A program made the position numbers and the translations under genes. 64,000 nucleotides of DNA from VRUE01 sp963747765 (GTDB taxonomy: Bacteria > Actinomycetota > Thermoleophilia > Solirubrobacterales > 70-9), in contig CAVVGH010000001.1 in the NCBI GenBank assembly GCA_963747765.1, positions 62,001 to 126,000 on the forward strand, given 5' to 3'. The notes under the pieces were generated by a model. The model saw only the letters and a list, made by a program, of their open reading frames with translations, was not told the origin of the DNA and made no database searches. Shown here one piece after another: positions 44,941 to 52,548 of this stretch. How positions within the stretch are numbered: the first letter of the stretch is position 1; every line of letters starts with the position of its first letter.

Positions 44941-46443
44941 TCAGAACAGGGACGCGCCGGCGTGCTGGGCGAAGTCGACCAGCGGCTGGGGGACGATCCC
45001 GAAGAAGACCGCGCCCGCGGCGGCGATCAACGCGGGGACCGTCAGGTGGAGACGGCGGCCGGCTTCGGGGTCGATCGGGTCGGCCTCCGGCGCAGCGCCG
45101 GCAATCGCCGGTGCTGCGCCCGGCGCGGCCTCGCCGGCCGGCCGCATCCACATCGCCGCCACCACCCGCAGGTAGTAGGCGAGGGAGATCATCGTGCCGA
45201 CCGCGATGAACACGGCGAGCCAGGTGTAGTCGCCGGCGACCAGCGCCTCGATCAGGTACAGCTTGCCGATGAAACCCACCGTCGCAGGGAGCCCCGCGAG
45301 CGCCAGCATCGAGATCGTCAGCGGCCAGGCGAGCAGCGGCCGCTCCCGTCCCAGGCCCTGCATCGCGCGAATGTCGTCCCCGTAGGGCGTTTCGCGTTCG
45401 CGGGCGACGATCGCGGCAAAGGCCGCGAGGTTCATCAGGGCGTAGCCCGCCAGGTAGAAGACCAGGGCGCTGACGCCGGCCGAGCTGGCGACGACCAGCC
45501 CGCCGAGGATGTAGCCGGCCTGGGCAACGCCGGAGTAGCCGAGCAACCGCTTCAGCGAGTCCTGGCCGAGGGCGCCGACATTGCCGACCACGATCGTCAC
45601 GGCGGCGAGGACCGCCAGGGCGGGCTGCCAGTCGCTTGCCTGCTGCAGGAGCGCGACGTCGAAGAAGCGAACGAAGACGGCGAAGGCCGCGGCCTTGGTG
45701 GCGACCGCCATGAAGGCGGTGATCGGCGTCGGCGCACCCTCGTAGACGTCGGGCGTCCACTGGTGGAAGGGAGCGATCGAGGTCTTGAAGGCAAGGCCGA
45801 CCGCGACCAGCGCGATCCCGACCAGGATCAGCGGGTCTCCGAGCAGTCCCTTGTGGGCAACGCCCGCGGCGATGCCCGCAAAGTCGGTCGAGCCCGATCC
45901 GCCGTAGACGAAGGCCATCCCGTAGAGCAGCGTGGCCGAGCCCAGCGAGCCGACGATCAGGTACTTCAGCCCCGACTCGAGCGACTGCTCGCGGCGCAGG
46001 TTCGTCGCGCAGAGGATGTAGAGGGGGATCGAGAGGGTCTCGATTGCGACGAAGAACGTGACCAGGTTCTGAGCCTGTGCCAGCAGCGTCATCCCCAGCA
46101 CCGAGCCGAGCAGCAGCGCGCAGTACTCGCCCCCGCCGGTCTGCTTGGCGGCCGGCTCGCCGATCGAGAGCAGCAGCGCGAAGGCGGCACTGAAGATGGC
46201 GATCAGGGAGATCGACACGGCCAGGTCATCGAGGCGCAGCGCGCCGGCGACGAGGTCCGTGGACGCGTTCCACTGCCAGATCAGCAGGCCGGCGGTGACC
46301 GCCAGGGTCAGCATCGTCAACCCCGGTGCGGTTCGCCGCAGCGGCCGGATGACAGCCGTGAGGAGAACGACGCAGGCGCCCGCGGTCAGGGCGATGACCG
46401 GCGAGAGCCCGGCGTAGTCGATCTGCGGCGCCGTGAAGCTCAT
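44941..46443 (-). CDS. nuoN: NADH-quinone oxidoreductase subunit N
   Basis: A 500-residue proton-channel subunit of respiratory complex I, last gene of the nuo operon. About 14 membrane helices; the antiporter-like core has ETLSIPLYILCATNLRREQS with the channel glutamate and FKTSIAPFHQWTPDVYEGAP with the conserved lysine and histidine, then KRLLGYSGVAQAGYILGGLV. A Pro/Ala-rich loop (GEAAPGAAPAIAGAAPEADP) interrupts the C-terminal region. The ATG overlaps the nuoM stop (ATGA). Confidence 0.97.
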   Translation of the reverse strand: MSFTAPQIDYAGLSPVIALTAGACVVLLTAVIRPLRRTAPGLTMLTLAVTAGLLIWQWNASTDLVAGALRLDDLAVSISLIAIFSAAFALLLSIGEPAAKQTGGGEYCALLLGSVLGMTLLAQAQNLVTFFVAIETLSIPLYILCATNLRREQSLESGLKYLIVGSLGSATLLYGMAFVYGGSGSTDFAGIAAGVAHKGLLGDPLILVGIALVAVGLAFKTSIAPFHQWTPDVYEGAPTPITAFMAVATKAAAFAVFVRFFDVALLQQASDWQPALAVLAAVTIVVGNVGALGQDSLKRLLGYSGVAQAGYILGGLVVASSAGVSALVFYLAGYALMNLAAFAAIVARERETPYGDDIRAMQGLGRERPLLAWPLTISMLALAGLPATVGFIGKLYLIEALVAGDYTWLAVFIAVGTMISLAYYLRVVAAMWMRPAGEAAPGAAPAIAGAAPEADPIDPEAGRRLHLTVPALIAAAGAVFFGIVPQPLVDFAQHAGASLF

Positions 46444-48059
46444 CGCTCAGTTCCCTTCCCGCCGGCGGGCGAGTTTCGAGTCGCGTAGATGGCTTCCTCG
46501 CCAGTCGACGTCAGCGCTTCGGCGAGCGGCGAGCTCCGCGTCGAAAAAACGCTCTGTTCGCCAACCGGCGGAAGCTGCTTGCCCGGGCCCGGCGCGCTGG
46601 TTGCCTTCGCGACCGCCCTGCTGGCCGAGCGATCGGCCCGGTGCAGAATCAGCTGCGGGTAGAGGGCGAGGCCAAGGATGCAGAGGACGAGCGGGGCGAG
46701 GACGATTCCGTCGCGCAGGCCGACCTCCCGCGAGACGAGTCCCTCCGGACGGCGGTTGTGCATCGTGCGCTGGTAGAGGCGCAGCGCGTAGTAGGCGGAC
46801 ATCGCCACGCCCGAGATGGCGACGATCGCAAAGACGATCTTGGCCTGGAAGAGCGCGTTGAGGATGTAGAACTCGCCCACGAAGTTGGCGGAGCCGGGCA
46901 TCGCCAGGGTGGCAAGCGTGACGATCAAGAACAGCGCCGCGAGGACCGGGGCGCGCATCGCCATGCCGCCCATCTCGCGCAGGTCCTCGCTGCCGGAGCG
47001 CTCGGCGAGGATCGCGACGATGATGAAGAGGGGCGCGACGACCAGGCCGTGGTTGACCATCTGCAGGACGGCCCCGCTGGCCCCGTCGGCTCGCAGGGCG
47101 AAGATCCCAGCCGTGATGAAGCCAAGCTGGGCGACCGAGGAGTAGCCGGCGACCAGCCGGACGTTGGTCTGGGTGAAGGCCATCACCGAGCCGTAGAGGA
47201 TCGAGGCCAGCGCGATCACCAGCACGACCTCCTGGAACTGGACCGTTGCCGCCGGGAACAGCGGCAGGACGACCCGCAGGAACCCGTAGGCGCCGACCTT
47301 GGCCAGGACGCCGGAGAAGACGGCGAGGACAGGCAGCGGCGCGGCGCGGTAGGCGTCCGGCATCCAGCCGTGCAGCAGGAAGGCGGGCATCTTGACCAGG
47401 AAGGCCGCGGCGAAGAACCAGAAGATCCAGCGCTGGCTGCCCGCGCCGATCGGCTGCTGGGAGAGGGCGGCGATCGAGAAGGTGATGTGGCCGCCGTCCG
47501 CGGCGATGATCGCCGTCGCGATCGCACCGACCAGCATCAGCAGCGAGCCGATCAGCGTGTAGACGATCATCTTCAGCGTCGCCGCCGAGGCCGTCACGCC
47601 GTCGGCGCGGTCGCTGCCCCAGACCCCGAAGAGGAAGTAGAAGGGCACCAGCATCAGGTCGAAGAAGAGGACGAAGAGGAGCAGGTCCTGGGCCAGGAAG
47701 GACCCCAGGGTCGCGGTCTCGGCGAGCAGCAGCATCAGATAGAAGAGGTGCGGGCGCTCCTGTTCGCGGAAGGCCGCAAACGCGGTTGCGCCGGTCCAGA
47801 GCACCGCCGTCAGCAGCACCAGGAAGACGTTGAGCCCGTCGACGCCAAGGCTGTAGTCGACGCCCAGCCCGGAGATCCAGGTGACGTCGACGGTGTCCTG
47901 TAGCCCACCGGCGCCGGAATCGAAGCCGGCGACCAGGGCGATGGCAAGGCCGAGCGTGACGACCGCGCCGAGCGTCGCCCAGCGACCGGCCAGGCGCCGT
48001 GGCAGGAAGAGACCGATGAGGCCGAAGAGGAGGGGTGTCCAGAGAACCGAGTTGGTCAT
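46440..48059 (-). CDS. nuoM: NADH-quinone oxidoreductase subunit M
   Basis: A 539-residue proton-pumping subunit. Landmarks include SLGVDGLNVFLVLLTAVLW, LFFDLMLVPFYFLFGVWG with the key glutamate replaced by its family equivalent, VKMPAFLLHGWMPDAYRAAP and RLVAGYSSVAQLGFITAGIF. The ATG at 48059 overlaps the nuoL stop. The last 45 residues, after the final helix, form a hydrophilic tail with an internal near-repeat (QSVFSTRSSPLAE and EAIYATRNSPAGG), encoded by a partly palindromic DNA stretch; such a tail is unusual for NuoM. Confidence 0.97.
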   Translation of the reverse strand: MTNSVLWTPLLFGLIGLFLPRRLAGRWATLGAVVTLGLAIALVAGFDSGAGGLQDTVDVTWISGLGVDYSLGVDGLNVFLVLLTAVLWTGATAFAAFREQERPHLFYLMLLLAETATLGSFLAQDLLLFVLFFDLMLVPFYFLFGVWGSDRADGVTASAATLKMIVYTLIGSLLMLVGAIATAIIAADGGHITFSIAALSQQPIGAGSQRWIFWFFAAAFLVKMPAFLLHGWMPDAYRAAPLPVLAVFSGVLAKVGAYGFLRVVLPLFPAATVQFQEVVLVIALASILYGSVMAFTQTNVRLVAGYSSVAQLGFITAGIFALRADGASGAVLQMVNHGLVVAPLFIIVAILAERSGSEDLREMGGMAMRAPVLAALFLIVTLATLAMPGSANFVGEFYILNALFQAKIVFAIVAISGVAMSAYYALRLYQRTMHNRRPEGLVSREVGLRDGIVLAPLVLCILGLALYPQLILHRADRSASRAVAKATSAPGPGKQLPPVGEQSVFSTRSSPLAEALTSTGEEAIYATRNSPAGGKGTER

Positions 48060-50065
48060 GAGCTGCTCAGCAGGAAGTAGAGGGCGAGCCCGGCGAAGCC
48101 GGCGATCAGCAGCAGCGCGTAGCTGCGCACGAAGCCGCTCTGCGCAAGGCGGACGATGCCGCCCGCGCCGCGCACCGTCTCCGTGGTACCGCTGACCAGG
48201 CCGTCGACGACGACCCGCTCGAAGGTGCGGTTGGCGAAGCGCCCGATGCCGAGCGCCGGCCGCACCACCAGCAGGTCGATCGCCTCGTCGAAGTACCACT
48301 TGTTGAGGCAGAGGAGGTAGACGGGACGGAGGCGCTCGCGGAACGCGGCGGGCAGCGCCGGTCGCTCCACCCAAAGCAGCCAGGCGGCGGCGATGCCGGT
48401 GAGGGTCACCGCGGCGCCGACGGCCAGGCCGGTCCACTCGTGGCCCACCGACGGATGGATCGCGGCCAGCGGCGAGTCGCGGAAGACCGGCTCGAGGAAG
48501 CTGAAGAGGACGTCGGTGACGCCCGGGATCTGGATCAGGCCGGCGAACAGCGCGCCCACCGCCAGCACCGACATCGCCGCTGCCATCGGCCAGGACTGCT
48601 CGGCGATGTGGTGTTCGGCGCCAGGGAAGCCGACGTCGCTGTCCTCGGCCTCACCGGTCGCCGGGTTCTCGGCCTCGGCGTGGTGGAGGTGCCCGGTGTC
48701 GATCAGCTCCTGAGCCTCGGAGCAGGGCTTGCCGGGCAGCACCCGGAAGATCAGCCTGAACGTGTAGAGCGTGGTGAGGAAGGCACCGACGTAGCCGCCG
48801 ATCGCCATCCACTCGTACATGCCGCCGCGCGCCTCGGCGTAGGAGAGGATCGAGTCCTTGGAGAAGAAGCCCGAGGTTCCCGGGAAGGCGGCCAGCGCCA
48901 GGCCACCGACGAGCAGCATCACCGAGGTGAACCGCATCGCCTTCCAGAAGCCGCTCATCCGGTCGATGTCCTGGCGGTTCGCCATCGCCGAGATGATCGA
49001 GCCGGCCGCCATGAAGAGCAGCGCCTTGAAGAAGGCGTGGGTCATCAGGTGGAAGAGGCCCGCCGAGTAGGCGCCGATCGAGACGCCCATGATCATGTAG
49101 CCGATCTGGCTCATCGTCGAGTAGGCGATGACCCGCTTCAGGTCGGTCACCGCGATCGCGATCGTGCCGGCGACCAGCAGCGTCACCAGGCCGACGAAGG
49201 CGCCGACGTCGGCGGCGGTCGGCGCCAGGTAGAAGAGGACGTGGGTGCGGGCGATCAGGTAGACGCCGGCGGTGACCATCGTCGCCGCGTGGATCAGCGC
49301 GGAGACGGGCGTCGGGCCCTCCATCGCATCTGGCAGCCAGGTGTGGAACGGGATCTGCGCCGACTTCGCGAAGGCGCCGACCAGCAGCAGCAGGCAGATC
49401 GCGGTGATCGTCCACTCACCCCGCTGGAAGGCTTCGGGCGCCTGGGCGAAGACGGCGCCGTAGTCGAAGGTCCCCAGCTCGCGGAAGATCAGGAAGGCCG
49501 CGAGGACGAGGCCGATGTCGCCGACGACGTTGATCACGAAGGCCTTCATCCCGGCGCCGGTCGCGGTGCTGCGCCGGTACCAGAAGCTGATCAGCGCGTA
49601 GGAGGCGAAGCCGACGAAGGCCCAGCCGACGATCAGCATCGCGAAGTTGCCGGCCAGGACCAGGGTCAGCATCGAGAAGACGAAGAAGTTGAGGTAGCTG
49701 AAGAAGCGGTGATAGCCCTCGTCGGAGCGCATGTATCCGAACGAGTAGAGGTGGATCAGCGTCGAGACCCCGGTGACGACGAGGATCATGAAGGCCGACA
49801 GCTGGTCGACGTAGATGCCGAGCTTGATGTCGAGCCCGGCGGCGCTCGCGTAGTCCCACAGCGAGGAGGCGTGGTGGCGCGCGTCGGGCTCCTGCCCGAG
49901 CAGGTTGACGAGCACCCCGATCGCGCAGACGAAAGCGAGGCCGACCGCCAGCGTGCCGATCGCGCCGGCGACCCGCGCCGGGAGCACCCGGAAGCCGAGC
50001 GAGACGACGATCGAGCCGAGCAGCGGGAGGAGGAGGACCAGCCAGGCCCAGGCGGTGGCGCTCAT
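48056..50065 (-). CDS. nuoL: NADH-quinone oxidoreductase subunit L
   Basis: A 669-residue subunit with the long lateral helix. The core shows LYSFGYMRSDEGYHRFFSYL, WAFVGFASYALISFWYRRST, AKSAQIPFHTWLPDAMEGPT with the channel lysine, and RVIAYSTMSQIGYMIMGVSI. The C-terminal portion carries the extended amphipathic helix and last anchor. ATG overlaps the nuoK stop by 4 bp. Confidence 0.97.
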   Translation of the reverse strand: MSATAWAWLVLLLPLLGSIVVSLGFRVLPARVAGAIGTLAVGLAFVCAIGVLVNLLGQEPDARHHASSLWDYASAAGLDIKLGIYVDQLSAFMILVVTGVSTLIHLYSFGYMRSDEGYHRFFSYLNFFVFSMLTLVLAGNFAMLIVGWAFVGFASYALISFWYRRSTATGAGMKAFVINVVGDIGLVLAAFLIFRELGTFDYGAVFAQAPEAFQRGEWTITAICLLLLVGAFAKSAQIPFHTWLPDAMEGPTPVSALIHAATMVTAGVYLIARTHVLFYLAPTAADVGAFVGLVTLLVAGTIAIAVTDLKRVIAYSTMSQIGYMIMGVSIGAYSAGLFHLMTHAFFKALLFMAAGSIISAMANRQDIDRMSGFWKAMRFTSVMLLVGGLALAAFPGTSGFFSKDSILSYAEARGGMYEWMAIGGYVGAFLTTLYTFRLIFRVLPGKPCSEAQELIDTGHLHHAEAENPATGEAEDSDVGFPGAEHHIAEQSWPMAAAMSVLAVGALFAGLIQIPGVTDVLFSFLEPVFRDSPLAAIHPSVGHEWTGLAVGAAVTLTGIAAAWLLWVERPALPAAFRERLRPVYLLCLNKWYFDEAIDLLVVRPALGIGRFANRTFERVVVDGLVSGTTETVRGAGGIVRLAQSGFVRSYALLLIAGFAGLALYFLLSSS

Positions 50066-50361
50066 CCGCGCAGCTCCCTCAGCTCGTCGACGTCAAGCGG
50101 CAGGCGGCGGCGGAAGATCGCCACGATCAGGCCGAGGCCGACAACCACCTCGCAGGCGGCGACCACCATCACGACGAGGGCGAACACCTGGCCCTCCTGG
50201 TTGCCGACCATGCGGCTGAAGGCGACCAGCGCGAGGTTGCCGGCGTTCAGCATCAGCTCCAGGCAGAGCAGGATCACGACCGGGCTGCGACGGATCAGGA
50301 CGCCCATCGCGCCAACCACGAACAGCAGGCTCGAGAGGACGACGTACCACTCGATGCTCAT
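50062..50361 (-). CDS. nuoK: NADH-quinone oxidoreductase subunit K
   Basis: A 99-residue subunit with three helices. It has the conserved membrane glutamates in ILLCLELMLNAGNLALVAFS and VMVVAACEVVVGLGLIVAIF, normal for the family. It starts MSIEWYVVLSSLLFVVGAM and overlaps both neighbours by 4 bp. Confidence 0.97.
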   Translation of the reverse strand: MSIEWYVVLSSLLFVVGAMGVLIRRSPVVILLCLELMLNAGNLALVAFSRMVGNQEGQVFALVVMVVAACEVVVGLGLIVAIFRRRLPLDVDELRELRG

Positions 50362-51011
50362 GCCGCACCACCTCCGGCGGGTGAGGGAGGTGGGGAACCC
50401 TCCTCACTCGGAAGTCGGCCGGAAGCGCCGTTGCCGTCCGATGCCGTGTTCTGTGCCGATTCCGCAAAACGTTTGGAGGGAACCCCACCCCCCTCACCCG
50501 CCCCAGGCGTTTGGGAGCGGGATGCGAGTACTACGGCGCCCACTGCTGCCAGGAGCAGGAGGATCGAGGAGGCCTCGAAGGGAACGAGGAACTTTTCGAG
50601 CAGCAGGTAGCCGATCGCGGCCGGGTCCCCAAAGCCGGGTCCCAGCTTCGGCCCGTCGCCGCCGAGCGCCAGCAGCGAGGAGCCCAGCACGGCGATCGCC
50701 AGCTCGACGAGCAGGGCGATGCCGAGCAGCGGGGCGAGGAATCGCTGGCCGGGGATTGGCTCCCAGGCCGACTCCTCGCCGCCTCCCACGTAGGCGACGA
50801 CGAAGACGTAGAGCACCATCACCGCCCCGGCGTAGACGACCACCTGGGCGGCCGCGACGAAGGCCGAGCTGAGCAGCAGGAAGAGGACAGCCAGCGAGAA
50901 GAGATGGACGATCAGCGCCAGCACGCTGTAGAAGGGGTTGCGCAGGGCGATCACGCCGATCGCGCCGGCAAGGGCGCCGAGGGCTGCCGCGAAGAAGAGG
51001 ACCGCTTCCAC
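50358..51011 (-). CDS. nuoJ: NADH-quinone oxidoreductase subunit J with repeat-derived tail
   Basis: A 217-residue subunit starting with GTG (EAVLFFAAALGALAGAIGVI). Five helices include LFLLLSSAFVAAAQVVVYAG and AVMVLYVFVVAYVGGGEESA, as usual for NuoJ. The family normally ends soon after the fifth helix (LLLLAAVGAVVLASRSQ); here about 45 further residues follow, mostly encoded by palindromic element P2 (SKRFAESAQNTASDG, ASGRLPSEEGS). The GTG overlaps the nuoI stop by one base. Confidence 0.95.
   Translation of the reverse strand: MEAVLFFAAALGALAGAIGVIALRNPFYSVLALIVHLFSLAVLFLLLSSAFVAAAQVVVYAGAVMVLYVFVVAYVGGGEESAWEPIPGQRFLAPLLGIALLVELAIAVLGSSLLALGGDGPKLGPGFGDPAAIGYLLLEKFLVPFEASSILLLLAAVGAVVLASRSQTPGAGEGGGVPSKRFAESAQNTASDGNGASGRLPSEEGSPPPSPAGGGAA
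50398..50480. repeat. In-frame palindromic element P2, copy in nuoJ
   Basis: An 83-bp core from ccctcctcactcgg to gttTggaggg-type end, with stem cggaagtcggc against gccgattccg; the adjoining bases extend the palindrome to about 50376-50503. It encodes residues 178-205 of NuoJ. A copy of equal length lies in nuoG in the same reading frame, with roughly one in ten positions different. Confidence 0.92.
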
Positions 51012-51553
51012 TACTCGCCGCCGGCTTTCAGCGGCGCCCGCTCGAGCGGCTCGGCGAGCAGCATCTCCTTGGTGAAGATCAGGTCGCCGCGGTCGTAGTC
51101 GGCCATCTCGTAGTCGTGGCCCATCGTGATCGCGTCGAAGGGGCAGGCGATCTCGCAGTAGCCGCAGAAGATGCAGCGCGAGAGGTTGATCTCGTAGACC
51201 GCCGCGAACCGCTCGCCGGCCGAGACCCGCTCGCCGGGGACGTTCTCCGCGGCGACCACGCGGATGCAGTCCGCCGGGCAGGCGGCTGCGCACAGCGAGC
51301 AGCCGACGCACTTCTCCAGGCCGGTGTCCTCGAAGCGGTGCAGTTTGTGACGGCCGCGAAAGCGCGGGTAGACGGGGGTCTTCTCCTCGGGGTACTGGAT
51401 CGTCAGCGGACCCTCGATGAGGCGCGCCATCGTCGTCTTCAGGCCGCGCAGCGTCTCGCCGAAGGCCCGGTAGGCGCCGGCGACACCGCCCGGCTCGGGC
51501 CCGCGCTGGATCTCGACCACGTCCTGGTCCTTCAGGTAGGGGAACTCGCTCAC
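51011..51553 (-). CDS. nuoI: NADH-quinone oxidoreductase subunit I
   Basis: A 180-residue peripheral subunit with two [4Fe-4S] clusters (N6a, N6b): EKCVGCSLCAAACPADCI and SRCIFCGYCEIACPFDAI. GTG start at 51553 overlaps the nuoH stop by 4 bp. The N-terminal TTMARLIEGPLTIQYPEEKT is the membrane-contact segment typical of NuoI. Confidence 0.97.
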   Translation of the reverse strand: MSEFPYLKDQDVVEIQRGPEPGGVAGAYRAFGETLRGLKTTMARLIEGPLTIQYPEEKTPVYPRFRGRHKLHRFEDTGLEKCVGCSLCAAACPADCIRVVAAENVPGERVSAGERFAAVYEINLSRCIFCGYCEIACPFDAITMGHDYEMADYDRGDLIFTKEMLLAEPLERAPLKAGGE

Positions 51554-52548
51554 GTGACCACCACCAGCACAGCGGTGACGAGGACGTTGAGGGTCGCCAG
51601 CGGCAGCAGGACCTTCCAGCCGAGGCTCATCAGCTGGTCGTAGCGCAGCCGCGGCAGCGTCGCCCGCACCCAGATGAAGAACAGCACCAGGCCGAGCATC
51701 TTGGCCAGCATCCAGATCGGGTCGAGGAAGCTGGGGCCGGGGCCCATCCAGCCGCCGAGGAAGATCGCGGCGGCGATCCCAGAGACGACGATGATCTCCA
51801 TGTACTCGACCAGCAGGAAGCTGCCGAAGCGCATCCCGCCGTACTCGGTCATGAAGCCCTGGACCAGTTCGGCGTCCGCCTCGGGCATGTCGAACGGGGT
51901 GCGGTTCGTCTCGGCGAAGCCGGCCAGCATGAAAATCAGGAAGCCGACGAACTGCGGCACGATGAACCAGACCCCGCCCTGCGCGTGGACGATGTCAACC
52001 AGCGAGAGCGAGCCGCCCATGATGATCGCTCCGAGCAGCGCCAGGCCCATCGAGACCTCGTATGAGATCAGCTGCGCGGCGCCTCGCATCGCGCCGAGCA
52101 GGCTGTATTTCGAGCCCGACGCCCAGCCGCCCAGCAGCACTCCGTAGAAGGCGATCGAGCCAACCGCGAAGAAGTAGAGGATGCCGATCGGGACATCGAT
52201 TCCGTAGAGGCCGACGCCGTGCTGCACGTCGCCCCAGGGGATGATCGCCAGCGCCAGGACGCCGGAGAGGACCGGCAGCAGCGGTCCGAGCACGAACAGG
52301 GTGGGAATCGCGTTCGCCGGTCGGAAGGCCTCCTTGCCGAGCAGCTTGCCGACGTCGGCGAGCGGCTGCAGGATCCCGAACGGGCCGACCCGGTTGGGCC
52401 CGTAACGATGCTGGAAGCGGCCGATCAGCTTCCGCTCGAGGACCGTCATCAGCGGCAGGATCGCGAAGATCACGCCGAAGATCACCAGCGACTTGACGAT
52501 CATCACCCAGGTCGCTTCGACGAAGCCGGTGGCGGCGAGCGGGATCAA
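51550..52548 (-). CDS. nuoH: NADH-quinone oxidoreductase subunit H
   Basis: A 332-residue membrane subunit that contributes to the quinone site. Landmarks: LERKLIGRFQHRYGPNRVGP, FGILQPLADVGKLLGKEAFR, FAETNRTPFDMPEADAELVQ and GFMTEYGGMRFGSFLLVEYM. It begins with the rare TTG codon at 52548, overlapping the nuoG stop by 4 bp (TTGA). Length is normal. Confidence 0.97.
   Translation of the reverse strand: MIPLAATGFVEATWVMIVKSLVIFGVIFAILPLMTVLERKLIGRFQHRYGPNRVGPFGILQPLADVGKLLGKEAFRPANAIPTLFVLGPLLPVLSGVLALAIIPWGDVQHGVGLYGIDVPIGILYFFAVGSIAFYGVLLGGWASGSKYSLLGAMRGAAQLISYEVSMGLALLGAIIMGGSLSLVDIVHAQGGVWFIVPQFVGFLIFMLAGFAETNRTPFDMPEADAELVQGFMTEYGGMRFGSFLLVEYMEIIVVSGIAAAIFLGGWMGPGPSFLDPIWMLAKMLGLVLFFIWVRATLPRLRYDQLMSLGWKVLLPLATLNVLVTAVLVVVT

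Noticed and set aside
48440..50872. An 810-codon open frame on the plus strand
   Set aside because: It lies antisense to nuoL, nuoK and nuoJ, and its translation is a shadow with no motif.
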